A DNA stretch of 64,000 nucleotides from Aquitalea magnusonii (GTDB lineage: Bacteria > Pseudomonadota > Gammaproteobacteria > Burkholderiales > Chromobacteriaceae). Of this stretch, positions 17,826 through 26,901 are shown piece after piece. The DNA lies in NCBI RefSeq assembly GCF_002217795.2, contig NZ_AP018823.1, positions 620,001 through 684,000 on the forward strand. The letters run 5' to 3'. The notes beneath the pieces are model-generated. The model searched no databases and was not told the DNA's origin. It saw only the letters and a program-made list of their open reading frames with translations. How positions within the stretch are numbered: position 1 is the first letter of the stretch; every line of letters begins with the position of its first letter. The translations under genes were made by a program, and so were the position numbers.

Positions 17826-18771
17826 GCAGCAGGCTGCGCTGGCGGGTTTCCGATGGCAGCTCGCAAAACAGCTTGCGGTAATCGCGGGCAAAATGCCCCA
17901 GATGGTAAAAGCCCCAGTGCCCGGCGGCATCGCGCACGCCAAGCCCGGCATGTTCTGGCGACAGCAGCATGCGCCGCACCGCATTAAGCCGGATGGAGCG
18001 CAGGTAATCCACCGGCGTGGTGCCGGCAATCAGCTGAAAGCTGTTTTGCAGGGTGCGTCGGCTGATGCGCAACTGCTGGCACAGGTCCAGCACTGTCACC
18101 GGCTCGTCGCTGCTGGCCAGCACGATGGCCTGGCTGCGCCGCACGATGTCACAGTGGGTGGCGTGGGTGAGGTTGATGGCGCGCTCCGGCACGCTGCCGT
18201 GCAGCAGGTCCAGCAGCAGGCTGATCAACTGGTGTTGCACCAGCTTCTGGCTGCCGGCAAAGCGCATCAGGTCCGGGTTTTCTACTGCCTGATCGAACAC
18301 GCTTAGCAATAACTGGCGGGTGTGGGCCAGTTGCTCGGGCGGAATCTGGATCACCGGCTGCCATTGGCGCTTGCTGCTTAGCTGCTGATAAAACTCCGGT
18401 GCCAGTGCCGCCAGGTCTTCGTTGCGCACCGATAGCTGAATGGAGTCCACCTCGGCAGGCGCATGCATGATGAATTCTTCATTGCTGCGCAAGGCGGTAA
18501 TGGCATGACAGCCAACTGCGCGGCCTTGCAGGGTGAGCGGCAGCGGGGCGTGGATGGGGATGGCGAAGTGAACCATGTCGGCGGGGGCGCGGCCATATTG
18601 CACCACGCGCTGGTTGAAGGCTTCGCGGAACACTTCCAGATGGCCGGTATTCAGGCGGGACAGCGAGCTGTAAAAGCGCCCGCCACTGATCTGGTCGTAT
18701 ACCTGCTGCCAGCCGGGCAAGTGTGCGGCATGGCATTGGGCGTCATCGAAATGGCGGACTTCAGCCAGCAT
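17821..18771 (-). CDS. AraC-family transcriptional regulator
   Basis: The protein has 316 residues. The N-terminal 180 residues resemble the AraC-binding-like ligand domain found in FeaR-type activators (QISGGRFYSSLSRLNTGHLEVFRE). The C-terminus carries the AraC helix-turn-helix, with LCQLRISRRTLQNSFQLIAGTTPVDYLRSIRLN. AGGAGG lies 6 bases before the ATG at 18771, which decides the start. It is divergent from the feaB-like aldehyde dehydrogenase gene, so it probably activates the amine-oxidising genes in response to an aromatic amine or aldehyde. The ligand is not known. Confidence 0.8.
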   Translation of the reverse strand: MLAEVRHFDDAQCHAAHLPGWQQVYDQISGGRFYSSLSRLNTGHLEVFREAFNQRVVQYGRAPADMVHFAIPIHAPLPLTLQGRAVGCHAITALRSNEEFIMHAPAEVDSIQLSVRNEDLAALAPEFYQQLSSKRQWQPVIQIPPEQLAHTRQLLLSVFDQAVENPDLMRFAGSQKLVQHQLISLLLDLLHGSVPERAINLTHATHCDIVRRSQAIVLASSDEPVTVLDLCQQLRISRRTLQNSFQLIAGTTPVDYLRSIRLNAVRRMLLSPEHAGLGVRDAAGHWGFYHLGHFARDYRKLFCELPSETRQRSLLQ

Positions 18772-19319
18772 GGTGGACCTCCTGATGCAGTTCTCCGGTG
18801 GCAGCCTGTGGCCGCTCACCTGCTGTTTCTGACGATGTAGATGTCAATCTGATGCGACTGCATGTGCGGTCGCCCGGCCTCTGCGGGCCATCTTGTCTGC
18901 CGCGGCAAGTTGGTGGCATGTCCGTTTTGGACATGCTGTCTTGTACTGGCCAAGTCCTGACTATATTGGGTCATTTGCCGATGCGCTGCAAAAAATACTT
19001 AATATATTATCTATTTGTCTGTCACCCTTGTCGGGCAAGGCTTGCCACAGCCTTGTCCGGCAATCCTCCTGCCGTGTTGGCTGCTGTTTCTTCATTGCAA
19101 CAACGGGGTCCGGGTGCTGCCTGTTTTGCGCTGTGCTGTCCTGCCGGGCAGGCCATGCAGGATTTGCCGATTTGGGATCAGGCCGCCAAAAACTGACGCG
19201 TATATTGATCTGCAACAAATCGCGTTGCTGCTGTTGCTGCTTGTCGGTGACAGATGGCGACAAGGCAAATCAGGCGGCCTGCTTTCGGGTAAGCCCGCCC
19301 TGCAAGGAGTGGAGAGAAA
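18772..19319. promoter_or_regulatory. Divergent regulatory region, AraC gene / feaB-like operon
   Basis: The 548 bases have no convincing gene. Overlapping short frames show no family features. A TTAATATATTAT site lies at 18999-19010. The dehydrogenase start at 19320 is preceded by AAGGAGTGGAGAG. The length leaves room for AraC-type sites upstream of both divergent genes. Confidence 0.5.
18999..19010. promoter_or_regulatory. Candidate HpaR operator upstream of the feaB-like operon
   Basis: TTAATATATTAT differs from the hpaG1 palindrome only in its last base. It lies in the divergent control region of the AraC and aldehyde dehydrogenase genes, which suggests that upper and lower pathways share a repressor. 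Confidence 0.5.
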
Positions 19320-20819
19320 ATGGATCACAATCGGGTAGTGGTACTGGACGCGGTGAATACCTTCCTGCTGCGCGAGCATGGCTTGCTGGTGGACGGCAAG
19401 ATGGTGGCGGCCCAGTCCGGCCAACGCAGCGAGGTGCGTAATCCGGCTACAGGACAGGTGATTGCCAGCGTGGCCGATGGCAACGAGCAGGATGTGGATG
19501 CGGTGGTGCAAAGCGCGCACCGTGCGTTCAGCGCCGGGGTGTGGTCCGGCCTGCGTCCGGCCGAGCGCGAACGCATCTTGCTGAAGCTGGCCGATGTGCT
19601 GGAAGCGCACGCCGAGGAGCTGGCCCAACTGGAAACACTGAACCAGGGCAAGTCCATCCATATCTCGCGTGCCATTGAAGTGGGCGCGTCCATCGAATTT
19701 GTCCGCTACATGGCCGGCTGGGCCACCAAGCTGGGCGGCGAAACCATGGACGTGTCGATTCCGGTACCGCCCGGCACCCGTTATACCGCCTATACCCGCC
19801 GCCAGCCGGTGGGGGTGGTGGCCGGCATCGTGCCTTGGAATTTCCCGCTGATGATTGCAATCTGGAAGATGGTGCCGGCACTGGCCGCCGGTTGTACCGT
19901 GGTGCTCAAGCCGTCCACCGAAACCCCGCTCACTGCGCTGCGTCTGGGTGAGCTGGCACTGGAGGCCGGCATTCCGCCCGGCGTGGTGAATGTGCTGACC
20001 GGGCGTGGCTCCCGCGCCGGCCAGGCGCTGGCCGGCCACCCGCTGGTGAGCAAGGTGTCGTTCACCGGCTCCACCGAAATCGGCAAAACCATCGGCCATA
20101 CCGCCATCGACAATATGACCCGCTTCTCGCTGGAGCTGGGCGGCAAGAACCCGATGATCATGCTGGGTGATGTGGATGTGGACAAGGCCATCCAGGGCGC
20201 GCTGATGGGGGGCTTCCTCAATCAGGGCCAGGTATGTGCCGCCGCCTCCCGCCTGTATATCCAGCGCAGCAAGTTCAACCAGGTCGTCGAAGGACTGGCC
20301 GCTGCCGCCAACAGCATGACGCTGGGTAGCGGCATGGACCTGAACGCCCAGGTGAACCCGCTGGTGTCGGCCCGCCAGCAGCAGTCGGTGTGCCGCCTGA
20401 TCGATACCGCCCGCAGCGAAGGCGCCAGCATTCTGGCTGGTGGCGGCGCGGCCGATCTGCCGGGTTACTTCGTCAAGCCCACCATTATTCTCAACGCCGC
20501 CCAGCACAGCACCATCGTGCGTGAGGAAGTATTCGGCCCGGTGCTGGTGGCGCTGCCCTTCGACCATCCCGACGAGGCCATTGCCATGGCCAATGACTCA
20601 CGCTATGGCCTGGCTGCCAGCTTGTGGACCAATGACCTGTCCGCCGCCATGAACCTGGTGCCGCGCATCGAGGCCGGCACGGTGTGGGTCAACACTCATA
20701 TCCCGCTGGACCCCAGCCTGCCGTTTGGCGGCTTCAAGCAGTCCGGCATCGGCCGCGAGTTTGGTCGCGGTGCGGTGGAAAACTTTACCGAGACCAAGTC
20801 GGTCTGCATCGCGCACTGA
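19320..20819 (+). CDS. Arylacetaldehyde (phenylacetaldehyde-type) dehydrogenase, FeaB-like
   Basis: The protein has 499 residues, the same length as E. coli FeaB, and is similar throughout: VNTFLLREHGLLVDG, LETLNQGKSIHISRAIEVG, IVPWNFPLMIAIWKMVPALAAGC, SLELGGKNPMIML (catalytic Glu) and LNQGQVCAAASR (catalytic Cys). It should oxidise 4-hydroxyphenylacetaldehyde or phenylacetaldehyde to the acid with NAD+. The hpa cluster next door consumes 4-hydroxyphenylacetate, which makes the hydroxylated aldehyde the likely substrate. The closely related 4-guanidinobutyraldehyde and aminobutyraldehyde dehydrogenases are alternatives. It heads an operon with an aminotransferase and a permease. Confidence 0.82.
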   Translation: MDHNRVVVLDAVNTFLLREHGLLVDGKMVAAQSGQRSEVRNPATGQVIASVADGNEQDVDAVVQSAHRAFSAGVWSGLRPAERERILLKLADVLEAHAEELAQLETLNQGKSIHISRAIEVGASIEFVRYMAGWATKLGGETMDVSIPVPPGTRYTAYTRRQPVGVVAGIVPWNFPLMIAIWKMVPALAAGCTVVLKPSTETPLTALRLGELALEAGIPPGVVNVLTGRGSRAGQALAGHPLVSKVSFTGSTEIGKTIGHTAIDNMTRFSLELGGKNPMIMLGDVDVDKAIQGALMGGFLNQGQVCAAASRLYIQRSKFNQVVEGLAAAANSMTLGSGMDLNAQVNPLVSARQQQSVCRLIDTARSEGASILAGGGAADLPGYFVKPTIILNAAQHSTIVREEVFGPVLVALPFDHPDEAIAMANDSRYGLAASLWTNDLSAAMNLVPRIEAGTVWVNTHIPLDPSLPFGGFKQSGIGREFGRGAVENFTETKSVCIAH

Positions 20820-20963
20820 GCGGCAAGAAAAATACCGCTCCCGCGCTTCCCTGCTTGCTGTTGCGCCACGTGATGGCCAGCAGGGGGGCAAGGCGAAGCG
20901 GAAAGCCGCCTCAGATTTTGTTGGCCGTCATCGGCCGCACATTTGTCTGCAAAGGAGTAACCC

Positions 20964-22295
20964 ATGTCTTACGACAAGTCCCGTTTCTGGCACCCCATGC
21001 TGCACCCCAATGACATGAAGCAGCGCCAGCCCATCCGCGTCGTGCGGGGGGATGGCTGTTACGTGTTTGACGACCAGGGCCACAAGCTGGTGGATGGCGT
21101 GGCCGGTTTGTGGAACGTCAACGTCGGCCACAACCGCCCGGAAGTGAAGCAAGCCATCGTGGAGCAACTGGACGAACTGGAGTATTTCCAGCTATTTGAC
21201 GGCATCTCCCACCCGCGGGCCGAGGAGCTGTCCGCCACCCTCATCGACATGCTGAAGCAGGAAGACATGGCGCGGGTCAGCTTCAGTTCCGGCGGCTCGG
21301 ATGCGGTGGAAACCGCGCTCAAGCTGGCCCGCCAATACTGGCGCGTCTGCGGCCAGCCGGACCGCACCAAGTTCATCTCGCTCAAGCAGGGCTATCACGG
21401 CGTGCATTTCGGTGGTGCTTCGGTCAACGGCAATACCGTGTTCCGTCGCAGCTACGAACCGCTGCTGCCGGGCTGCTTCCATGTGGAAACACCGTGGCTG
21501 TACCGCAACCCGTTTACCGAAGATCCGGAAGAACTGGCGCAGATCTGCGCGCAGATGCTGGAGCGGGAAATCCTGTTCCAGAGCCCGGACACCGTGGCCG
21601 CCTTTATTGCCGAACCCATCCAGGGTGCCGGTGGTGTCATCGTGCCGCCCGCCAGCTACTGGCCGCGGATCCGCGCGGTGTGCGACAAGTACGGCGTGCT
21701 GCTGATTGCCGATGAAATCGTCACCGGTTTTGGCCGTTCCGGCTCCATGTTCGGCAGCCGTCTGTGGGGCGTGAAACCGGACATCATGTGCCTGGCCAAG
21801 GGCATTTCCTCCGGCTATGTGCCGCTGGGTGCCACCGTGGTGAACCAGCGCGTGGCCGATGCCTTTGCCAAGAACCAGGATTTTGGCGGCGTCATCATGC
21901 ACGGCTACACCTATGCCGGTCACCCGGTAGCCTGCGCGGCGGCCATTGCCAACCTCAAGATCGTGCGCGAGGAAAACCTGCCGGCCCAGGCCGCCGCCCA
22001 GGGTGAATACCTGCTGGCCAGGCTCAAACCGTTTGCCGACAAATACGCCGCCGTCGGTGAGGTACGTGGCAAGGGGCTGATGATTGCGCTGGATCTGGTG
22101 CAGGACAAGCACAGCCGCGAGCCTATCGATCCGATGGGCGGCTATGCCAACAAGGTGGCCGAAATCGCCCGTGAAAACGGCGTGCTGGTACGCCCGGTGG
22201 GTACCAAGATCATCCTGTCGCCGCCGCTGGTTATCGGCCAGGCAGAATGCGATGCCATTGTCAGTGCGCTGGCTGCCGGTTTCGAGGCTGCCTGA
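20964..22295 (+). CDS. Class III (omega) aminotransferase, PLP-dependent
   Basis: The protein has 443 residues. It has the fold type I class III signature: VDGVAGLWNVNVGH near the start, FSSGGSDAVETALKLARQYW, GYHGVHFGGASV, LIADEIVTGFGRSGSMFG and the PLP lysine in CLAKGISSGYVPLGA. Relatives transaminate terminal amines such as beta-alanine, polyamines or arylalkylamines using pyruvate. Placed right after a FeaB-like dehydrogenase, it probably converts an aromatic monoamine to the arylacetaldehyde, in place of the copper amine oxidase used by enteric bacteria. AAGGAG precedes the ATG. Confidence 0.85.
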   Translation: MSYDKSRFWHPMLHPNDMKQRQPIRVVRGDGCYVFDDQGHKLVDGVAGLWNVNVGHNRPEVKQAIVEQLDELEYFQLFDGISHPRAEELSATLIDMLKQEDMARVSFSSGGSDAVETALKLARQYWRVCGQPDRTKFISLKQGYHGVHFGGASVNGNTVFRRSYEPLLPGCFHVETPWLYRNPFTEDPEELAQICAQMLEREILFQSPDTVAAFIAEPIQGAGGVIVPPASYWPRIRAVCDKYGVLLIADEIVTGFGRSGSMFGSRLWGVKPDIMCLAKGISSGYVPLGATVVNQRVADAFAKNQDFGGVIMHGYTYAGHPVACAAAIANLKIVREENLPAQAAAQGEYLLARLKPFADKYAAVGEVRGKGLMIALDLVQDKHSREPIDPMGGYANKVAEIARENGVLVRPVGTKIILSPPLVIGQAECDAIVSALAAGFEAA

Positions 22296-22355
22296 ACCAT
22301 GTGACGGGAGGGAGCGGGCCAGGCGCCTGCTTCCGCCCATTGCCAGGACAACACC

Positions 22356-23060
22356 ATGGCCCATCTGCTTGCTGACGCACCGGTGGCAAAGCCGTTGCAA
22401 CGCTGTCTGGACGTGCTGCAGGATGTGTTGCCGCACAGCGCCACTGCTTTTTACCGGGTGGACCGGCAGCAACAGCCGCATGATTTCGTCTTGCGCCACA
22501 TGCCGCAAGAGCTGCACCAGCACTATGTGGCGCGTTACATGGGGCACGACCCGCTGCATCCGGCCAGATTGGCGCGCCAGCCGCTGGATGTGGTGACGCT
22601 GGGTAGTGCCTTGCCTGTGTCGCAACGTGCCACATCGCGCTATACGCCGTTTCTGGCCAGCAACCGGCTGGTGGATGTGGCGGAAATCCTGCTGCGGCGG
22701 CAGGGGCGGGTGGTGGCCGCTTTCTCCTTGTTACGGCAAGGGCGGATGCCCGGCTTTGCCGACGACGAGCTGCGTGTGCTGCATGGCTTGCATGGCCTGC
22801 TGGACATGGCGCTGGACAGCATGCTGAGCCAGCCTTGCCCGGCCCCCGCCATCGTGCTGACCGAACGCGAGCAGGCAGTGGTCATGCTGTTGTCTACCGG
22901 TGCCTGCAACAAGACCATTGCCCGCGAGCTGAACATGGGTCTCGCCACGGTCAAAACCCATTTATTGCACCTGTTTCGCAAGTTTGATGTGAGTAGTCGT
23001 ACCGCGCTGGCGCATGCCCTGTTTGTCCGGCAACAAGCCGAACAGCACTTGCGGCAGTGA
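22356..23060 (+). CDS. LuxR-family transcriptional regulator
   Basis: The protein has 234 residues. The C-terminal 65 residues form a LuxR/FixJ helix-turn-helix (LTEREQAVVMLLSTGACNKTIARELNMGLATVKTHLLHLFRKF). The N-terminal 150 residues are a putative sensory domain with no receiver Asp pattern and no clear acyl-homoserine lactone pocket motif. It lies in the same direction between the aminotransferase and permease genes, so it may regulate this operon in response to the amine. The ligand is unknown. Confidence 0.78.
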   Translation: MAHLLADAPVAKPLQRCLDVLQDVLPHSATAFYRVDRQQQPHDFVLRHMPQELHQHYVARYMGHDPLHPARLARQPLDVVTLGSALPVSQRATSRYTPFLASNRLVDVAEILLRRQGRVVAAFSLLRQGRMPGFADDELRVLHGLHGLLDMALDSMLSQPCPAPAIVLTEREQAVVMLLSTGACNKTIARELNMGLATVKTHLLHLFRKFDVSSRTALAHALFVRQQAEQHLRQ

Positions 23061-23204
23061 CGGTTTCGTCCGGGACAGCCATAAAAAGAAGCGCGCCCGG
23101 TTATCAGCATGATGGGGAAGGTGTACTGATGCGCCACAGACAGGTAGCAAGCCTGCTGCAGTGCCTCCCTGCCATGGTTAGCGAGTCTTCAGGAGGAAAA
23201 CAGC

Positions 23205-24716
23205 ATGTCGATAGAGAAGAAACTGACCCGGCACCTGCAGCAAGGGGTGGTGGGTTTTCCGGTGGCGCTGGCCAGTTCGGTCGGCGTGGTGATGGCCAGC
23301 CCGGTCATCCTTACCGTTACCAGCGGTTTTGGCATGGCGGGCAGCACCTTTGCCCTGGCCATGCTGATTGCCTTCATCATGATGCAGGCGCAGGCCACCA
23401 CCTTTGCCGAAGCGGCCTCGATGATGCCGACGTCCGGTGCCGTCTACGATTACATATCCTGCGGGCTGGGGCGCTTCTGGGCGATTACCGGCACCATCTC
23501 GGCTTATCTGCTGGTGCATGTGTTTGCCGGTACGGCGGAAACCATCCTGTCCGGCATCATGGCGCTGGTGAACTTTGAACACCTCAACACCATGCTGGAG
23601 CACAGCGGCACTTCCTGGATGGTGGGGGTAGGGCTGGTGGTGTTGTTTGGCGTGCTCAATGCGCTAGGAATTACCATTTTCGGCAAGGCTGAAATCGTGC
23701 TGACCTTCGTGATGTGGGCCACGCTTACCGTGTTCGGCATCATCGGCCTCATCAAGGCCCCGGCTGTGTCGCTGCAAGGCTGGTTCGGCAGTCCCTTGGA
23801 CCTGAGTGACGCCAGTGGCGTGCTCAGCCTGATCGGCATGGCCATGTTCATGTTTGTCGGCTTCGAGCTGGTGACTCCGCTGGCACCGGAGCTGAAAAAC
23901 GCCGGTCGCAACATTCCGCGTGCCGCCAAGCTGGGCCTGACCGGCGTGGCCGTTACCATGGCCATCTACGGGGCGGCCATGGTGCATCAGGTGGCCAATG
24001 TGGCAATGGACCCGAAAAATCCCGCCGGCCCGCATTTGCTGGATACCCCGATGGCGATTCCGGCCTTTGCCGATCAGGTGATGGGCCCCTTCGGCAAGAT
24101 CTGGCTGGGTATCGGCCTGCTGTTTGCCGGTGCGGCCACCATCAATACCCTGATTGCCGCGCTGCCGCGCATCCTGTACGGCATGGCGGTGGATGGTGCG
24201 CTGCCCAAGGCGTTTACCTATCTGCACCCGCGTTTCAAGACGCCGCTGGTGGGCATTCTGGTGGCGGTGGTCATTCCCTGCGTCCATGCCTGGTTCATCC
24301 AGGGTGATCTGGACCGCATCATGCCGCTGGTGCTGGCGGCGGTATGTGCCTGGGGTGTGGCTTATCTGCTGGTGAATCTGGCCATCGTGCGTCTGCGCTT
24401 CACCCGGCCGGATTTCCCGCGGGCCTATCGCTCGCCCTGGTTCCCGCTGCCGCAGATCGTGTCCTCGGTGGGCATCCTGATTGCCATCTGGTACATCACG
24501 CCGCCGGGCATGCACCCGCGCGACATCTATCTGCCCTTTGGCATCATGCTGGGTCTAACTGCGCTGTATGCACTGGTGTGGACCGTGTTTGTCCAGAAGG
24601 TGAACCCCTTCCGTGCGGTGGCCATAGAAGACATTCTGGCCGAGGAGTTCGGCAAGGTGGGCGGCCATGCTTCGCTGATCGACGAGGAGCTCAAGCGTGT
24701 TGCCTCTGGTGCTTGA
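23205..24716 (+). CDS. APC-family amino acid/amine permease
   Basis: The protein has 503 residues with about twelve hydrophobic segments. The opening GVVGFPVALASSVGVVMASPVILT and the later MFMFVGFELVTPLAPELKNAGRNIPRAA are typical of amino acid-polyamine-organocation permeases of the inner membrane. AGGAGG lies before the ATG. Its place in the aminotransferase-dehydrogenase cluster suggests uptake of the amine that the cluster degrades. Its last 20 bases overlap the next gene. Confidence 0.82.
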   Translation: MSIEKKLTRHLQQGVVGFPVALASSVGVVMASPVILTVTSGFGMAGSTFALAMLIAFIMMQAQATTFAEAASMMPTSGAVYDYISCGLGRFWAITGTISAYLLVHVFAGTAETILSGIMALVNFEHLNTMLEHSGTSWMVGVGLVVLFGVLNALGITIFGKAEIVLTFVMWATLTVFGIIGLIKAPAVSLQGWFGSPLDLSDASGVLSLIGMAMFMFVGFELVTPLAPELKNAGRNIPRAAKLGLTGVAVTMAIYGAAMVHQVANVAMDPKNPAGPHLLDTPMAIPAFADQVMGPFGKIWLGIGLLFAGAATINTLIAALPRILYGMAVDGALPKAFTYLHPRFKTPLVGILVAVVIPCVHAWFIQGDLDRIMPLVLAAVCAWGVAYLLVNLAIVRLRFTRPDFPRAYRSPWFPLPQIVSSVGILIAIWYITPPGMHPRDIYLPFGIMLGLTALYALVWTVFVQKVNPFRAVAIEDILAEEFGKVGGHASLIDEELKRVASGA

Positions 24717-25287
24717 GCGGCTGTGGCAGCCGCGCCTGCCACGGGCTTACCGGCCGGGGGCAACCCTGGCCAGGCTGGCGCAGGACCTGAACGGGCTGGA
24801 AGTGGTCGGTGCGGAAGAGGGCTGTCCGGCTTACCGCTTGCCTGCTGCAGACTGGTTTTTCCGGGTGGAGGAGCGGGTGGAAAGCCAGTTCCTGCTGCAT
24901 ACCGTCAGTTGCTGCTTTGTACTGGCACTGCCGGGCAGTGCGCCATCCCGTCCGTCCCGGCTGCAACTGCAGCACCGCGGTAACTGGCAGCGCAGCGGTT
25001 TTGCCTGTCTGCGCCGCGAGGGGGATGGCGCAGAGCTGGCGGCCCTGATGGCCTTGTTACAGCAGGACCGCGACTTGCACATCGCGCTGATGCCGCTGGA
25101 TTTCAAGCGTTGTGAACTGATTGCGGATGAGCAGGGCTGGCGGCTGGAAGTCGAGCATTTTGCCGCCAGTGAAGTGGTGGGCAGCTTCCCGCCTTTTCGC
25201 CGCTATATCCGCCTGTTGTCCACACAGAAACTGGCCTTGCTGGCGGTAATGGCGGCGGTGCGGCGAGTGGCGGCCGGCGCGGGCTGA
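24697..25287 (+). CDS. Conserved protein of unknown function, coupled to the permease gene
   Basis: I do not recognise a family with confidence. The frame uses a GTG start inside the last 20 bases of the permease gene, with GAGGAG 7 bases upstream (24684-24689), so it is translationally coupled. The 196-residue product has no signal peptide or membrane segment and is rich in Arg and Leu. A central part (VEERVESQFLLHTVSCCFVLALPG) could form beta strands. Base composition is like that of its neighbours. Co-expression with the permease suggests a role in the same amine pathway. A strong terminator follows. Confidence 0.65.
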   Translation: MLPLVLERLWQPRLPRAYRPGATLARLAQDLNGLEVVGAEEGCPAYRLPAADWFFRVEERVESQFLLHTVSCCFVLALPGSAPSRPSRLQLQHRGNWQRSGFACLRREGDGAELAALMALLQQDRDLHIALMPLDFKRCELIADEQGWRLEVEHFAASEVVGSFPPFRRYIRLLSTQKLALLAVMAAVRRVAAGAG

Positions 25288-25310
25288 TTTTTACGCGGTA
25301 AAACAATACA

Positions 25311-25343
25311 CAACAGGCCCCGGCATTACGCCGGGGCCTGTTG
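25311..25343. terminator. Bidirectional rho-independent terminator
   Basis: A perfect 14-bp stem (CAACAGGCCCCGGC/GCCGGGGCCTGTTG) with loop ATTAC lies between the convergent permease-operon end and hpaR. It is flanked by an A-rich stretch on the left, which gives a U-rich tract for the hpaR transcript. Confidence 0.8.
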
Positions 25344-25359
25344 CATTCAGTCTCTGGTG

Positions 25360-25842
25360 TCAGCGGTCCGCTTCGGTCAGCAGCGCCTTGTCCTCGCTCA
25401 GCGCCACGGGGGCTGGCAGTTGCTCCAGTTCGTTTAGCAGGCTGATCAGCAGTTCCAGTTTTTCCTCGCCAAAATGCGCTTCTATCTGCCGATAGCAGGC
25501 GTTGGACAGTGGCGCGACTTCGCGTGTCAGTTGGCGACCTTCCCTGGACAAGGACACAATCAGCCGGCGGCTATCCACCTTGTCGCGGCTGCGGTGAATC
25601 AGGCCGGCCTTTTCCATGCGCACCAGAATGCCGGTAAGGCTGGGCGACAGGATGCAGGCCAGGTCGGCAATCACCCCGGCTTCCATTTCGCCGCGGTCAT
25701 CCAGCAGGCGCAGAATGCGCCATTGCTGTTCGGTCAGGCCCACACTGTTGAGCAAGGGACGAAAGTAAGCCATCACGGCTTCACGGGCGCGCAGCAGGTG
25801 CTGCGGCAGGCGGTGCTGGTGTTGTGCGCTGGAAGTTGGCAT
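25360..25842 (-). CDS. hpaR: MarR-family repressor of homoprotocatechuate degradation (HpaR)
   Basis: The protein has 160 residues. It matches E. coli HpaR across the winged helix: LLRAREAVMAYFRPLL, LTEQQWRILRLLDDRGEM, LACILSPSLTGILVRMEKAGLIHRSRDKVDSRR. HpaR represses the meta-cleavage operon until 4-HPA or a related phenylacetate binds. Here it lies about 9 kb from hpaG1, inside the amine cluster, rather than beside hpaG as in E. coli. A site TTAATATCTTAA at 25870-25881, 28 bases before the start, suggests autoregulation. The ribosome site is weak. Confidence 0.88.
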   Translation of the reverse strand: MPTSSAQHQHRLPQHLLRAREAVMAYFRPLLNSVGLTEQQWRILRLLDDRGEMEAGVIADLACILSPSLTGILVRMEKAGLIHRSRDKVDSRRLIVSLSREGRQLTREVAPLSNACYRQIEAHFGEEKLELLISLLNELEQLPAPVALSEDKALLTEADR

Positions 25843-25869
25843 GCGATTCAGGATGGCGGATCAATGTGA

Positions 25870-25881
25870 TTAATATCTTAA
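25870..25881. promoter_or_regulatory. Candidate HpaR operator upstream of hpaR
   Basis: TTAATATCTTAA resembles the palindromes before hpaG1, hpaX, the hydroxylase operon and the feaB-like gene. It lies in the divergent gap between hpaR and an SDR gene, and could control both. Confidence 0.5.
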
Positions 25882-26034
25882 CATTCTGAGCGCCTGTTCC
25901 CAAGTCGCCATCTGCCATTTGCCCGGAACAATGTGGGTCACATGCAGAGGCGGCTCCTCCATCTGGTGGATGGGGGATGCTGACCGGCCTGCCTACACTG
26001 TGGCTTCCCGTTCTTATTTCTGGAAGGAAAGCAG

Positions 26035-26826
26035 ATGGTAGCTCAAGCCAAAACCGTGGTGATTACCGGTGCCGGCAGTGGCATAGGGGCAGCTTGCGCT
26101 GCATTGCTGGCCGCCGACGGCGTGCAGCTGGTGTTGATTGGCCGTCGTGCCGCGCCTTTGCAGCAGTTGGCCGCGCAATACGGTGCGCTGGCACTGGATG
26201 GTGACGCGGCGGACAGCACGCGCTGGCCTGGCTGGCTGGCGCAAATCCGCCAACGCTGTGGTGCCATTGACGGCCTGCTGTGTTGTGCCGGCGGCCTGGG
26301 CATGGGCAGTGCGCTGCAAACGGATGACGCCGCGTGGCATGCCGCCATGCGTGCCAATCTGGATACCGCTTTTGTTGCCGCACGGGCATGCCTGCCGGAT
26401 TTGATCGCCAGCCGGGGTGCCATGGTATTGCTGGCTTCGATAGCCTCACTGGCCGCCGGGCCGGAGGTGTGTGGCTATACCACCGCCAAGCATGCGCTGA
26501 TTGGCCTCACCCGCTCGTTGGCGCGTGATTACGGCCCGCACGGGGTGAGGGTGAATGCGGTGTGTCCCGGCTGGGTGAAAACGCCGATGGCGGATGAGGA
26601 AATGCAGCCGCTGATGCAACAGTATGGCGACAGCCTGGATCAGGCCTATGCCCGGGTGACGGCGGATGTTCCCTTGCGCCGGGCTGCCGCACCGGAGGAA
26701 ATCGCCAGCATCTGTCGCTTCCTGCTGTCGGAGCAGGCCAGCATCATCACCGGCGCGGCCATTGTGGCCGATGGCGGCTCCAGCATTGTCGATGTGCCTA
26801 CCCTGGCTTTCAACGCACTGTCCTGA
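26035..26826 (+). CDS. Short-chain dehydrogenase/reductase
   Basis: The protein has 263 residues and is a classical SDR: TGAGSGIG cofactor loop near residue 12, catalytic Ser in LLASIASLA, YTTAK with catalytic Tyr and Lys, and NAVCPGWVKTPM. GGAAGGAAAG precedes the ATG. It is divergent from hpaR and convergent with the MoaF operon. The substrate is unknown. In this context it might oxidise a side-chain hydroxyl of an aromatic amine-derived compound (for example from octopamine), which is speculative. Confidence 0.8.
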   Translation: MVAQAKTVVITGAGSGIGAACAALLAADGVQLVLIGRRAAPLQQLAAQYGALALDGDAADSTRWPGWLAQIRQRCGAIDGLLCCAGGLGMGSALQTDDAAWHAAMRANLDTAFVAARACLPDLIASRGAMVLLASIASLAAGPEVCGYTTAKHALIGLTRSLARDYGPHGVRVNAVCPGWVKTPMADEEMQPLMQQYGDSLDQAYARVTADVPLRRAAAPEEIASICRFLLSEQASIITGAAIVADGGSSIVDVPTLAFNALS

Positions 26827-26852
26827 GCACAGTTTCAATTGGATTCAATGAA

Positions 26853-26877
26853 CAACACCGCCTACATGGCGGTGTTG
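26853..26877. terminator. Rho-independent terminator between convergent SDR genes
   Basis: A 10-bp stem CAACACCGCC/GGCGGTGTTG with loop TACAT follows the first SDR gene and precedes the end of the second. The downstream T tract is short (TCGTTTG). Confidence 0.6.
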
Positions 26878-26901
26878 TCGTTTGCGGCACTACCAATCGT
26901 T

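Noticed and set aside
20819..20842. GAGCGG/CCGCTC hairpin after the feaB-like gene as a terminator
   Set aside because: The stem is six pairs with a long loop and no T tract, and the aminotransferase gene is likely to be cotranscribed.
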